A stretch of DNA of 64,000 nt from Phocaeicola vulgatus (GTDB taxonomy: Bacteria; Bacteroidota; Bacteroidia; Bacteroidales; Tannerellaceae): contig CP091733.1 of assembly GCA_022009975.1 (NCBI GenBank), forward strand, positions 389,001 to 453,000, written 5' to 3'. The translations under genes were made by a program, and so were the position numbers. The notes below the pieces were generated by a model. That model saw nothing but the letters and a program-made list of their open reading frames with translations. It did no database searches and had not been told where the DNA came from. Below are positions 1 to 10,341 of the stretch, one piece after another; the stretch's first letter is position 1, and every line of letters starts with the position of its first letter.

Positions 1-1
1 G

Positions 2-199
2 TGGTATTATTCACGGAAAAAAGGAGAATCGGCTTTGCCCGTCCCTTTTTGGGTGATTAGTTTGGTGGGCTCATTGATGATTGCTGCGTATGGCATCATC
101 CGTTTGGATCCCATATTGATATTGGGACAGTCAACCGGATTCATCGTATATACGCGGAATATTATCTTAGGGAAAAGGAGTAAGGAAAAAGAGGAATAA
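2..199 (+). CDS. Lipid-A-disaccharide synthase N-terminal-like (LAB_N) protein, 3' end only
   Basis: The reading frame enters from the left edge and stops at 197-199, giving the last 65 residues. A hydrophobic stretch (VPFWVISLVGSLMIAAYGII) is followed by a short polar piece, a second hydrophobic run ending in the FIVYTRNI motif, and a basic tail. This matches the small LAB_N membrane proteins of Bacteroidetes, which often lie next to sugar and lipid glycan genes. It ends two bases before the start of the epimerase, so the two are probably co-transcribed. The family assignment rests on this C-terminal part only. The molecular function of stand-alone LAB_N proteins is not established. Confidence 0.6.
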   Translation, partial: WYYSRKKGESALPVPFWVISLVGSLMIAAYGIIRLDPILILGQSTGFIVYTRNIILGKRSKEKEE

Positions 200-201
200 A
201 A

Positions 202-1204
202 ATGAAAATACTGATTACGGGTGCCGCCGGATTTATTGGCTCTTTTTTAGCTGAAGCTTTGTTGAAAAGAGGAGAAGAAGTGGTGGGCATAGATAACTTG
301 AATGATTATTACGATGTCAATTTGAAATATAGCCGTTTGAAACAGTTAGGCATACAGTTGGACGTAAGGGCGGTTGGGGCTGTTAGTTCTCTTTATCCCC
401 GGTTCCGGTTTCAAAAGGCAGACATAACGGATCTTTCGTTTATCAAGGATTTGTTTGAAAAGGAGAGGTTTGACATGGTTTGCAATTTGGCAGCGCAAGC
501 CGGAGTCCGCTATTCGATTGAAAATCCCTACGCTTATGTCCAATCGAACGTAGTCGGTTTCTTGAATATATTAGAAGGTTGCAGGCATACTTCAGTTCGA
601 CATTTAGTTTATGCCAGTTCAAGTAGCGTGTATGGACTGGCTGATCATTACCCGTTTCAGGAGTCAGACAAAACAGATGCGCCGGTCAGCTTGTACGGGG
701 CGACCAAGAAGGCGGATGAATTGATGGCTCACGCCTATAGTAAATTGTATCATTTGCCCACTACCGGATTACGTTACTTTACCGTCTATGGCCCATGGGG
801 CAGACCGGATATGGCTCCGTTTATTTCTTGACAAGATTGTCCATGACGGAATCATACAAGTTTTCAATAACGGGCAGATGCAACGGGATTTTACCTATGT
901 GGATGATGTCGTGGAAGCGACTGTCCGGGTTTTGAATAATCCTCCGAGTGAAGAAATCCCCTATAGAATCTACAATGTAGGTCATTCATCCCCGCTTGAT
1001 TTAATGGATTTTATCCATTTGTTGGAAAAGTGCGCAGGTAAAACAGTGAAGAAGGAATATAAGGGAATGCAACAAGGAGATGTGTTGGCTACTTATGCGG
1101 ATACCCATTTGTTGGAGAATGACATCCATTTCAAGCCTTCGACTTCCATTGAGGAAGGAGTACAGGCTTTTTATAATTGGTATATGGGGTTTAGAAAGAA
1201 TTAA
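202..1204 (+). CDS. NAD-dependent epimerase, UDP-glucuronate 4-epimerase type (frameshifted)
   Basis: Short-chain dehydrogenase/reductase-fold sugar-nucleotide epimerase, about 333 residues when repaired. The N-terminal NAD-binding glycine motif GAAGFIGS is at residues 7-14, an SSSSVYG motif follows, and the catalytic tyrosine-lysine pair is in YGATKK. The family interconverts UDP-glucuronate and UDP-galacturonate or related sugars for cell-surface polysaccharide. A frameshift near 819-827, in the T-rich stretch after the MAPF codons, splits it into two overlapping frames. Two extra T residues (or one fewer base) restore a normal PFLFLDKI-type sequence. Substrate is inferred from family resemblance, and other UDP-sugar epimerases remain possible. 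Confidence 0.8.
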
Positions 1205-1246
1205 CAAAAACAACATGAATAATAAGGTGTATTGATTGAAAATTGT

Positions 1247-1254
1247 TATCTTTG
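1247..1254 (+). promoter_or_regulatory. Bacteroidetes-type -7 promoter element upstream of the MarC gene
   Basis: TATCTTTG matches the TAnnTTTG -7 consensus of Bacteroides sigma-ABfr promoters. It sits 65 bases before the MarC start in a gap after the epimerase gene. No well-spaced TTTG -33 box is visible. Confidence 0.5.
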
Positions 1255-1318
1255 CATACGGGAGGAGGCCAGTAATAAGAAAAGGCTTCAAAAATTAATG
1301 AAACTAAAATAAAAACAT

Positions 1319-1963
1319 ATGGAATCAGTACTTCCTTTTGCGCTGCTTTGCTTTACTTCGTTTTTCACGTTGATCAATCCCTTAGGAACTATGCCCGTTT
1401 TCCTTTCCATGACAGGGGGGATGTCTAATAAGGAAAGAAAACGAATTGTCATGAAATCAACCATGGTGGCTTTCATCATTATGATTTCATTTACCATATT
1501 CGGTCGTTTTTTGTTCCAAGTTTTCGGTTTGTCAACGAATGGATTCCGTATTGCAGGTGGAATCATTATCATGAAAATAGGATATGACATGCTTCAGGCA
1601 AAGTACACCCATATCAAATTTAATGAAGAAGAAATCCAACATGTTGCCAATGATATATCTATTACTCCGTTGGCCATTCCTATGCTTTGCGGTCCTGGAG
1701 CCATAGCCAATGGTATTGTGTTGATGGAAGATGCAGATACATGGCTGAAGAAATTCCTATTGGTAGGAATCATTGCTTTGGTCTTTTTCATTACTTCTGT
1801 TGTGTTGAGAGCATCTACCCGTTTGGTCCAATTCATGGGAGAGACGGGGAACAATGTGATGATGAGGCTCATGGGTCTGATTCTGATGGTAATTGCAGTC
1901 GAGTGCTTTGTGAGCGGTGCTAAACCTATCTTTGTCGATATTATACGTGTGGCTTTAGGTTAA
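1319..1963 (+). CDS. MarC-family integral membrane protein
   Basis: A 214-residue polytopic membrane protein with about six hydrophobic segments. The FFTLINPLGTMPVFLSMT motif near the N-terminus is the hallmark of the MarC/YhgN family, and a second NPLG-like half (TPLAIPMLCGPGAI) lies at residues 118-131. Length and both motifs are normal for the family. E. coli MarC was once linked to multiple antibiotic resistance, but that link was later withdrawn, so the transported substrate is unknown. It appears to be monocistronic, with a promoter-like element upstream and the helicase promoter after its stop. Confidence 0.85.
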   Translation: MESVLPFALLCFTSFFTLINPLGTMPVFLSMTGGMSNKERKRIVMKSTMVAFIIMISFTIFGRFLFQVFGLSTNGFRIAGGIIIMKIGYDMLQAKYTHIKFNEEEIQHVANDISITPLAIPMLCGPGAIANGIVLMEDADTWLKKFLLVGIIALVFFITSVVLRASTRLVQFMGETGNNVMMRLMGLILMVIAVECFVSGAKPIFVDIIRVALG

Positions 1964-2020
1964 AGATGGCTCGATAGGCCTAGAGCCCGTCTTGTTTACG
2001 TTGGTTTCTGTTTTTTTCAC

Positions 2021-2028
2021 TACCTTTG
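2021..2028 (+). promoter_or_regulatory. Bacteroidetes-type promoter element upstream of pcrA
   Basis: TACCTTTG fits the TAnnTTTG -7 consensus, with a TTGG at 2001-2004 at about the -33 distance. It is 20 bases before the GTG start of the helicase, so the leader would be very short. Confidence 0.5.
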
Positions 2029-2048
2029 TGCGAGTAAATTGAATTTGT

Positions 2049-4371
2049 GTGGAAGAATACTTATCAGAATTGAATGAGAGCCAGCGTAAAGCTGTCCTGT
2101 ATTGTGATGGACCTGCTTTGGTCGTTGCGGGAGCGGGATCGGGCAAGACGCGTGTGCTCACTTATAAAATAGCTTGGCTAATAAAGCAAGGACTGCCTCC
2201 CTATTCTATTCTAGCATTGACATTTACGAACAAAGCGGCTCGTGAAATGAAAGAGCGCATCGCTGCAATCGTAGGTGAGCCGGTAGCTAAGAGGATATGG
2301 ATGGGAACATTCCATTCTATCTTTTCGCGTATCTTGCGGAGGGAAGCGGACCGGATAGGGTTCTCTTCTAATTTCACTATTTATGATGCGACAGATTCCA
2401 AAAATCTAATCAAAGCTATCATTAAGGAAATGCAGCTGGATGATAAGACATATCGCCCCGGCTTGGTGCAGAATAATATTTCGAATGCAAAGAATGCGTT
2501 GATTACGTGGCGGTCTTATGCTCAGAATAAGGAAATAATGGAGCATGATGCAAGGTCTAAAGTTCCTCTGATAGCCGAAATATACCAGCGTTATCAAAAT
2601 CGTTGTTTGCAGGCAGGAGCAATGGACTTTGATGATTTGTTGTTACAAACCAATATTTTGTTCCGGGACAATCCTGATATCTTGGAGAAATACAGAAACC
2701 TGTTTGAATATGTCTTGGTAGATGAATATCAAGATACGAATTTCGCCCAGCATTTGATTATCCAACGTTTATGTGAAAAGAAAGGACGCTTGTGCGTTGT
2801 AGGCGATGACGCACAAAGCATTTACTCGTTCCGAGGAGCTAATATAGACAATATCTTGAAATTCCAGAACATATACCGTGGTTGTAAGGTCTTCAAGTTG
2901 GAACGGAATTATCGGTCTACCCAAAATATAGTAAATGTCGCAAATAGCTTGATTGATAAAAACAAGGAGCAGATACCCAAAAATATATATTCTAAAGGAA
3001 GAGGGTTCGAGGATAAAAATCATGGCTCTCACTTCCGACTACGAGGAGGCATATACGATAGCCGGATTGGTTTGGGACATGAAGCTCAGGACGCACGGTA
3101 AATATATGGATACTGCCATATTATACAGGACAAATGCGCAATCCAGGATTTTAGAAGAGGCGTTTCGGAAAAGGGGTATTCCTTACCGGATCTATGGAGG
3201 GCTCTCTTTTTACCAGCGAAAGGAAGTGAAAGATGTAGTCTCTTATTTCCGTTTGATTGTCAATCCGCATGATGAAGAGGCTTTGAAACGGGTCATCAAT
3301 TATCCTACCAGAGGAATAGGAGACACGACTGTGGCTAAATTGATGGCGGCAGCTTCCGGAAACAATGTCAGTTTATGGACAGTGTTAGAATCCCCTTTGG
3401 ATTTTGGAGTGAAAATCAATGCGGGGACAGCTCGCAAATTGGCAGACTTCAGATTATTCATTGCGTCCTTTGTCCAACAGGCTTCTTCCCAGTCGGCAGA
3501 CTCCATCGCTTCAGATCTGGTGAAGCAGAGCGGAATATTGACCATGTTGGCACAAGACCGTACGACAGAGGGAATTGCCAAGTTGGAGAATGTCCAAGAA
3601 CTACTGAAAGGCATTTATGAGTTTTGCGACATCCGGAAGGAAGAGGGAATTGAACTGGTAGTCATCAATGATTATTTGGCTGAAATATCTTTACTAACCG
3701 ACCAAGACGACCCGAACGATGTTGAGAAAGACAGGGTGACAATGATGACCGTGCATGCTGCCAAAGGATTGGAATTTCCTAACGTGTTTATTGTAGGAAT
3801 GGAAGAGGAGTTGTTCCCATCTTCCATGTCTAAAGATAATATAAAAGCAATAGAAGAGGAACGCCGCTTGTTTTATGTGGCAATAACCCGAGCGGAAACG
3901 AACTGTTGCATTAGTTATGCGCGTAGCCGCTTCAAGAACGGGCAGACGAATGTTTGCTATCCGAGCCGTTTCTTAAGAGACTTGGATATGCAATATGTGG
4001 AATTGCCCTCGGCTTCGTATAACCTGCCGCGCAAGGACTCTTTTGATGAAGCGAGGTGTTCTTACCAATCTTATGCGATTGCTCCGCCAATTCAATCTAA
4101 CCCAATGTCGCAACGGGGGGGTGAGAGTGTTCAGACTCCTTCGGTTCATCGCAAGTTGACGAAGATTTCTTCAGTTTCGTCCCGCACAGGTTCAAATTCG
4201 TCTTGTGCAGGATTGGAAGTGGGGCAGCGGGTTAGCCATGACCGCTTTGGAGAAGGAGTCATATTAGCTATTGAAGGAGAGGAACAGAATAAAAAGGCTC
4301 TTGTGGATTTTGATAATTTCGGCAAAAAGCAACTTTTATTAAAATTCGCAAGGCTAAAAGTCGTGGGTTAA
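2049..4371 (+). CDS. pcrA: ATP-dependent DNA helicase PcrA/UvrD (frameshifted)
   Basis: Superfamily 1A helicase, about 773 residues when repaired. Walker A is AGAGSGKTRVL near residue 28, motif II is VDEYQDTN, and motif III/IV has QSIYSFRGA and YRSTQNIV. The C-terminal half has VHAAKGLEFPNVFI (motif V) and RRLFYVAITRAE (motif VI). The tail ends in a PcrA-like region (GLEVGQRVSHDRFGEGVI). The enzyme unwinds DNA in nucleotide-excision and mismatch repair and removes RecA filaments. The frame breaks near 2992-3003, where one surplus base after the YSK codons moves the reading into the next frame. All motifs are present across the two frames. The start is GTG at 2049, as no in-frame ATG lies close by. 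Confidence 0.92.
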
Positions 4372-4431
4372 AGTGTTTTTTGTAACTTTACGCTCACGTT
4401 GGTAATACAGAAAATAAAATCAGAATCAAAT

Positions 4432-5385
4432 ATGGGTATATTTAGTTTTTTCAGCAAAGAAAAAAAGGAAACTTTGGATAAAGGCCTTTCTAAGACAAAA
4501 GAAAACGTCTTTACCAAAATAACTCGTGCTATCGCAGGTAAAAGCAAGGTAGACGATGCTGTATTGGATAATCTGGAGGAGGTTTTGATTACTTCGGATG
4601 TAGGAGTTGAAACAACGTTGAAGATCATTAAAAGGATTGAAGAGCGAGTAGAGCGTGACAAATATGTCACGACTTCGGAGCTTACACGTATTTTGCGGGA
4701 AGAGATTGCCAATCTGTTGACGGAGAACAACACTCAAGATGGTGATGGCTTTACTTTGCCGGAAAATAAGAAACCCTATGTGATAATGGTTGTAGGTGTA
4801 AACGGTGTGGGGAAAACTACGACTATAGGTAAATTGGCATACCAGTTCAAGAAAGCAGGGAAAAAAGTATATTTGGGAGCTGCTGATACGTTCCGTGCCG
4901 CTGCGGTTGAGCAGTTGGTTATTTGGGGCGAACGGGTAGGTGTGCCGGTTGTTAAACAGAAAATGGGTTCAGACCCTGCTTCTGTGGCCTTTGATTCATT
5001 AAGTTCTGCTCAAGCCAACGATGCAGATGTTGTTATCATAGATACAGCTGGACGTTTGCATAATAAAATCAACTTGATGAATGAGTTGACAAAGATAAAG
5101 AATGTGATGAAGAAGGTAGTCCCGGATGCTCCGCATGAAATATTATTAGTGTTGGATGGATCGACTGGACAAAATGCATTCGAACAGGCAAAACAGTTTA
5201 CAGCTGCTACGGAAGTAAACGCTCTCGCTGTTACCAAATTGGACGGGACAGCCAAAGGTGGTGTGGTGATTGGCATATCAGACCAATTCCATATTCCTGT
5301 CAAATATATAGGTTTGGGTGAAGGCATTGAAGATTTGCAAGTATTCCGTAAACGTGAATTTGTCAATTCATTGTTTGGCGAATAA
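4432..5385 (+). CDS. ftsY: Signal recognition particle receptor FtsY
   Basis: SRP-family GTPase that docks ribosome-SRP complexes at the membrane for co-translational insertion. The protein is about 317 residues with a short basic N-terminal region (MGIFSFFSKEKKE) instead of the long acidic A domain of E. coli. G motifs are all visible: GVNGVGKTTTIGKLA (P-loop), DTFRAAAVEQL, DTAGR and TKLDGTAKGG. I chose the ATG at 4432 because the family begins MG(I/L)F, and the upstream in-frame extension lies in the promoter region (TAACTTTA near 4381). It is followed 16 bases later by rimO, a common Bacteroidales arrangement. Confidence 0.95.
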   Translation: MGIFSFFSKEKKETLDKGLSKTKENVFTKITRAIAGKSKVDDAVLDNLEEVLITSDVGVETTLKIIKRIEERVERDKYVTTSELTRILREEIANLLTENNTQDGDGFTLPENKKPYVIMVVGVNGVGKTTTIGKLAYQFKKAGKKVYLGAADTFRAAAVEQLVIWGERVGVPVVKQKMGSDPASVAFDSLSSAQANDADVVIIDTAGRLHNKINLMNELTKIKNVMKKVVPDAPHEILLVLDGSTGQNAFEQAKQFTAATEVNALAVTKLDGTAKGGVVIGISDQFHIPVKYIGLGEGIEDLQVFRKREFVNSLFGE

Positions 5386-5401
5386 TCAGTAAAGAGAAGA
5401 A

Positions 5402-6705
5402 ATGAGAAAGAATAAAGTAGATATCATCACCTTAGGTTGTTCAAAAAACTTAGTGGATTCGGAGCAACTGATGAGGCAGTTTGTGGCTAATGGATATAAG
5501 GTTGAACACGATCCCCATAAAATCAACGGTGAGATTGTCGTGGTGAACACATGTGGCTTTATCGGTGACGCCCAAGAAGAATCAATAGAGATGATATTGG
5601 AGTTGGGAGAGGCAAAAAAGCAAGGCAAGATTGGAAAGTTGTTTGTGATGGGTTGCTTGTCTCAACGTTTTTTGGAGGACTTGAAGAAAGAACTCCCAGA
5701 AGTAGATTGTTTTTATGGCAAGTTTAATTGGAAGGAGTTGATTTCCGACTTGGGTAAAGCTTATTATCAGGACTTGGCGAACGACCGTATCCTTACAACT
5801 CCTTCGCATTATGCATATTTAAAAATCGGAGAGGGTTGCAACAGAACTTGTTCTTATTGCTCTATTCCGATAATAACCGGCGCATACCAATCCCGGTCGA
5901 TGGAAGACTTGGAACAAGAGGTGCGTACATTGGTAGGGCGAGGTGTGAAAGAATTCCAGTTGATAGCCCAGGATTTGACGTTCTATGGCATGGATTTATA
6001 CAAACGGATGGCATTGCCCGAATTGGTAGAACGCTTGTCTGAGATTCCGGGTGTGGAATGGCTCCGCTTGCATTATGGTTATCCGTCCCATTTCCCGTTG
6101 GATTTGTTGCGTGTCATGCGTGAACGTGATAATGTTTGCAAGTATATGGATATAGCACTGCAGCATATCAGTGATAATATGTTGAAGTTGATGCGTCGAA
6201 ACATCACGAAGGCAGAGACATACGACTTGATACAACGAATGCGAGAAGAGGTGCCTGGAATCCATCTTCGTACGACTTTGATGGTCGGTCATCCAGGAGA
6301 AACGGAAGAGGATTTCCAAGAATTGGTGGAATTTGTTCGGAAAGCCCGCTTTGAAAGGATGGGGGCTTTTGCTTATAGCAATGAGGTTGGAACGTATGCC
6401 TACAATCACTATTCAGATGATATTCCCCAAGAAGTGAAACAGGAAAGATTGGACGTGTTGATGCGTATCCAGGAACGGATATCATTGGCAGTGAATACTT
6501 CTAAAATAGACAAGACATTTAAAGTCATGTTGGATAGGGAAGAGGATGATTTCTATGTGGGACGTACCGAATACGATTCTCCAGAAGTGGATCCCGAAGT
6601 ACTGGTCACAAAGACAGGAAATTAGACCCAGGCCATTTTTACCAAGTACAGATAGAAGATGCTCAAGCTTTCGACTTGTATGGAAAGGTATTATCTGAAA
6701 TTTAA
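5402..6705 (+). CDS. rimO: Ribosomal protein S12 methylthiotransferase RimO (frameshifted near the 3' end)
   Basis: Radical-SAM enzyme that adds a methylthio group to an aspartate of ribosomal protein S12. The N-terminal UPF0004 domain begins with LGCSKNLVDSEQL, and further cluster-binding cysteines are in VNTCGFIG and VMGCLSQR. The radical-SAM motif CNRTCSYC (C-x3-C-x2-C) is near residue 147. A one-base deletion near 6618-6624 cuts off the TRAM domain. The other frame restores the HFYQVQIEDAQAFDLYGKVL ending with a stop at 6703-6705, giving 434 residues, normal for RimO. It follows ftsY and precedes the HU gene by 12 bases. Confidence 0.92.
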
Positions 6706-6717
6706 AGATATATTCGG

Positions 6718-7002
6718 ATGAACAGTAAAGAGTTGATAACGGAATTGGCAAATAAAATGGGATGGACTCCCAAAGAAGTCGCCGAGATGCTTTCTGCATT
6801 CGGTTCTGCCATTGGTACAAAGCTGATGGAAGGGGATTCTGTTTGTCTGGACTCTTTAGGACTATTTGAAACGAAAAAAGAAGTTGAACATATTCAAGTT
6901 GATTCTGCCGTTGGGAAAAGTTATTTGATTCCTCCAAAGATAATACCAACGTTTAAGCTGGATGCATCTGTAAAGGAAGCGATAAAAGAATTGGGGAAAT
7001 AA
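6718..7002 (+). CDS. HU-family DNA-binding protein
   Basis: A 94-residue HU/IHF-like nucleoid protein. The N-terminal helical dimerisation part (MNSKELITELANKMG) and the DSLGLFETKKE strand before the DNA-binding arms fit the family, although the arm is shorter and less basic than in classical HU. It lies directly downstream of rimO. Its stop codon overlaps the ATG of the next gene (TAATG), indicating translational coupling with the HU-LysM protein. A heterodimer with the HU-like domain of that neighbour is a reasonable inference, not shown by the sequence. Confidence 0.8.
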   Translation: MNSKELITELANKMGWTPKEVAEMLSAFGSAIGTKLMEGDSVCLDSLGLFETKKEVEHIQVDSAVGKSYLIPPKIIPTFKLDASVKEAIKELGK

Positions 7003-8068
7003 TGGATAATCGTTTGACATTACATGATATTGCTGCTCTCTTAGCTGAACACTCAGGGAAAAGTGTGCCTGATTCAGAACTTTTTTTGCAAGAACTTATT
7101 CAAAGTATTGTCGGAAATCTGTGTGAAGACAAAATTGTCGAAGTGAAAGGAACTGGCACTTTTGAACTGATAGAAAAAGAAGCACAAGAAATCATATCCG
7201 ATACAGGTAATCAATCTATGTTACCGGCTCATTACCTATTCCGCTTTTCCCCTGACAAGGATTTCAAAGAATTGGTAAACCATCCTTTTTCAATGTTTGA
7301 AAAGGTGGAGGTAAGTAATGGCATTGAATTCCCAGGTTTGCAAAAAGTGGAACTATTGGAGGATGAAGAAGAGAATAAAGAGATCTCTATAGAAGAACTT
7401 CAATCTAAGTCTGCTTTTCTTCCAAACGAAAATACCCCAAATGGCATATCTCCTTCTCCTCAAGTTACGGATGAGCAAAAAGAGGAGCTTGAAGTTCCCG
7501 ATGAAAACATCTCTGGTAATTTCCAAATGGAAAAGTCGGAAGAACCGGACGAGCTTGCTGAAGCTAATGAAGTTGATGCTCCTGTTAAAGAGGAAACCCC
7601 TTCGGCTAAAAATAGAAAAATCAGTTATTCCCTTTTGCTGGGATTGATTCTTTCCGGTCTAATCTGTTATTATGTATGGAATCGGAATAACAAAGTGATA
7701 ACAACTCCTTCTGTTACGCCTGAAGTTGCGGCAATTGATACAGCCAACTATCTTCCAGCCCAAAGGATTCGATTATTCATGATACGATTATTCCTCCAGC
7801 CCAGTTCAACGATTTGGATACTATCACCATACAACATGGTGATAGATTGACCTCTATTGCACGTCGTTATTACGGTCATAAGTTTTTCTGGGTTTATATA
7901 TATGAATATAACAAAGATGTCATATCAGACCCCAACAATGTCCCGATAGGAACCTCTTTGCGGATTCCGGCACCAGAAAAATACGGGATAAATGCCAATG
8001 ATAGGACTATAATAGAGAAAGCAGCAGCCAAACAAACGGAGATATTGTCAAATTTAGAACAACGTTGA
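7002..8068 (+). CDS. HU-like domain / transmembrane / LysM protein (frameshifted)
   Basis: A three-part protein of about 355 residues after repair. Residues 1-90 resemble an HU/IHF-like domain (helices, then VEVKGTGTFELIEKE). Residues 100-200 are a long acidic, probably disordered linker. One membrane helix follows (ISYSLLLGLILSGLICYYVW, about residues 206-226). The C-terminus is a LysM domain (ITIQHGDRLTSIARRYYGHK...IPIGTSLRIP type). A one-base deletion in an A run near 7759-7764 separates the LysM frame, and restoring it gives AQKDSIIHDTIIPPAQFN. Topology suggests cytoplasmic DNA binding and periplasmic peptidoglycan binding in one chain. The domain calls are mine, and the biological role is not established. 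Confidence 0.7.
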
Positions 8069-8265
8069 AACAGCAATGTGTTGCAGGCTTTTTAATGGCA
8101 ATTTTGTTACAACAGATTAAGAGCTTGTTATAGAAATAGAAATTAGTATTATTTAACTGCAAAAGTAGAAAATACGAATTTAACATTTCTAATTTTGTGC
8201 TGCTTAAGAAACCAGGCATAGTTTCTTTACGAGAAAGAAAAAAATAATACAATAATAATTCAATT

Positions 8266-9261
8266 ATGAGTCAGACAGTAGATATTCGTGAATTAAATGA
8301 ACGAATAGAAAGTAAAAGTTCCTTCGTAAATATGATTACGATGGGTATGGATAAAGTAATTGTAGGACAAAAACATTTGGTGGAATCATTGTTAATAGGA
8401 TTACTTGCTGACGGACATATCCTGTTGGAAGGTGTACCCGGTTTGGCAAAAACTTTGGCCATAAAAACATTGTCTTCTTTGATTGACGCTAAATATAGCC
8501 GCATACAGTTTACTCCGGATTTACTTCCTGCCGATGTTATTGGTACAATGATATATAGCCAAAAGAGCGAAGAGTTCCAAGTTAAGCAAGGACCTATTTT
8601 CGCTAATTTTGTGTTGGCTGATGAAATCAACCGTGCTCCGGCAAAAGTGCAAAGTGCTTTGTTGGAAGCTATGCAGGAACGTCAAGTAACCATTGGTGAG
8701 CAAACTTATCAGCTGCCGAAGCCTTTCTTGGTAATGGCAACACAGAATCCGGTAGAACAGGAAGGTACTTATCCTCTTCCTGAAGCCCAGGTAGACCGTT
8801 TCATGTTAAAGGTTGTCATCAATTATCCAAAGAAAGAGGAAGAGAAATTGATTATTCGCCAGAATATATCAGGCGTAAAACCAGATATCAAACCTATCTT
8901 GAAAACGGATGAGGTCATTGAAGCGCGTAATGTAGTACGTGAAGTCTATTTGGATGAAAAGATAGAACGTTACATCGTTGATATCGTGTTTGCTACACGT
9001 TTCCCTCAAGAGTATGGATTGCCTACGCTTAGCAATATGATTTCATTCGGAGCTTCTCCACGTGCGTCGATCAGTTTGGCTTTGGCAGCACGTGCCTACG
9101 CTTTCATCAAACGCAGAGGCTATGTGATACCTGAAGATATCCGTGCCGTTTGCCATGATGTTATGCGCCACCGTATTGGTTTAAGTTATGAAGCGGAAGC
9201 CAACAATTTGACAACTGAAGAGGTAATTAGTGAAATCCTGAACAAGGTTGAAGTGCCTTGA
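8266..9261 (+). CDS. MoxR-family AAA+ ATPase, first gene of the Bat operon
   Basis: A 331-residue AAA+ ATPase. Walker A is GVPGLAKTLA, Walker B is FVLADEINRAP, followed by sensor 1 (MATQNPVEQEGTYPLPEAQ) and a C-terminal lid. MoxR proteins act as chaperone-like ATPases that work with von Willebrand factor A (VWA) proteins, and the next genes encode several of these. The 197-base gap upstream contains a TAATTTTG element at 8190-8197 that may be the promoter. A repeat element with a hairpin separates this gene from the DUF58 gene (9277-9436), which is unusual inside a Bat operon. Confidence 0.92.
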   Translation: MSQTVDIRELNERIESKSSFVNMITMGMDKVIVGQKHLVESLLIGLLADGHILLEGVPGLAKTLAIKTLSSLIDAKYSRIQFTPDLLPADVIGTMIYSQKSEEFQVKQGPIFANFVLADEINRAPAKVQSALLEAMQERQVTIGEQTYQLPKPFLVMATQNPVEQEGTYPLPEAQVDRFMLKVVINYPKKEEEKLIIRQNISGVKPDIKPILKTDEVIEARNVVREVYLDEKIERYIVDIVFATRFPQEYGLPTLSNMISFGASPRASISLALAARAYAFIKRRGYVIPEDIRAVCHDVMRHRIGLSYEAEANNLTTEEVISEILNKVEVP

Positions 9262-9276
9262 TAACGTCCCATGGTG

Positions 9277-9436
9277 GTGTGTCATAATTGCAAACTGTTG
9301 CATTGCTTTGGAATTTGACCTCAGTGATTTATATCAGTAAAATCCTGTCGGTCTTATCTTTAGTATCTAACATTTTACTAATTCTGATGCACCTTAAAGG
9401 ACTTGCATCAAAACAATCGTTTTGATACAGCCCTAA
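9277..9436 (+). repeat. Terminal-inverted-repeat element with hairpin, copy A (most complete)
   Basis: The left end is GTGTGTCATAATTGCAAAC and the right end near 9373-9392 reads TTTTACTAATTCTGATGCAC, roughly its inverse complement. The core between them contains GACCTCAGTGATTTATATCAG-like sequence shared with copy D. Directly after the right end a hairpin (9395-9436) has arms ACTTGCATCAAAAC and GTTTTGATACAG around AATC. It lies between moxR and the DUF58 gene, so it interrupts an operon that is normally contiguous. No coding frame is evident. Related copies are at 17508, 22759, 28789/30754, 33292, 41374, 59307 and 63334. Confidence 0.75.
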
Positions 9437-9464
9437 GGAATAAAACTCACTAACTAAAATTGAT

Positions 9465-10334
9465 ATGGAGACAAGTGAACTGTTAAAGAAAGTCCGTCGG
9501 ATAGAAATCAAGACAAGAGGCCTTTCACGAAATATATTTGCTGGACAATATCATTCCGCATTTAAAGGGCGTGGTATGGCATTTAGTGAAGTTCGTGAAT
9601 ATCAGTATGGAGATGACATCCGTGACATAGATTGGAACGTAACAGCACGTTATGTCCGTCCATACGTCAAGGTGTTTGAAGAGGAACGTGAGCTAACGGT
9701 TATGCTTTTGATTGATGTATCCGGAAGCCGGGAATTTGGAACGGTCAATGTGATGAAGAAAGAGATTATAACCGAGATTGCTGCCACGCTTGCTTTTTCA
9801 GCTATCCAGAATAATGATAAAATTGGAGTCATATTCTTTTCAGACAAAGTGGAGAAGTTTATTCCTCCTCAGAAAGGCAAAAAGCATATATTATATGTAA
9901 TTAGGGAATTAATCGATTTTCAACCGGAAGAACGTAAGACAGATATTGCTCAAGTATTGAAATATTTGACAAACGCCATCAAAAAACGGTGCACCGCTTT
10001 CCTGATTTCTGATTTTATCAATAAGGGCGGATATAAAGATGCCTTGACCGTTGCCAATCGGAAACATGATATGGTTGCTATACAGGTGTACGATAAGCGC
10101 GAAACCGAATTGCCATCTGTGGGTTTGATGAAAATGAAAGATGCTGAAACTGGTAAAGAACAGTGGATAGACAGTTCGTCTGCCCATGTTCGAGAAGCCT
10201 ATAAGCAGTGGTGGCAGAAGCGTCAAACTGAAATGGATAGTACATTCAAGAAATGCCGTGTTGATTCTGTTTCTATTCCTACGGATGATGATTATGTGAA
10301 ATCGTTGATGACTCTTTTTGATAAACGTAATTAA
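9465..10334 (+). CDS. DUF58 domain protein of the Bat operon
   Basis: A 289-residue cytoplasmic protein. The DUF58 signature YQYGDDIRDIDWNVTARYVR is near residues 45-64 and is followed by a VWA-like fold with a MIDAS motif DVSGS (DxSxS). DUF58 proteins are the usual partners of MoxR ATPases and of Bat VWA proteins. The gene overlaps no neighbour and is followed seven bases later by the batD-like gene. The upstream repeat element (9277-9436) may carry or replace its promoter. Function is inferred from the operon only. Confidence 0.9.
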   Translation: METSELLKKVRRIEIKTRGLSRNIFAGQYHSAFKGRGMAFSEVREYQYGDDIRDIDWNVTARYVRPYVKVFEEERELTVMLLIDVSGSREFGTVNVMKKEIITEIAATLAFSAIQNNDKIGVIFFSDKVEKFIPPQKGKKHILYVIRELIDFQPEERKTDIAQVLKYLTNAIKKRCTAFLISDFINKGGYKDALTVANRKHDMVAIQVYDKRETELPSVGLMKMKDAETGKEQWIDSSSAHVREAYKQWWQKRQTEMDSTFKKCRVDSVSIPTDDDYVKSLMTLFDKRN

Positions 10335-10341
10335 GAAAGAA

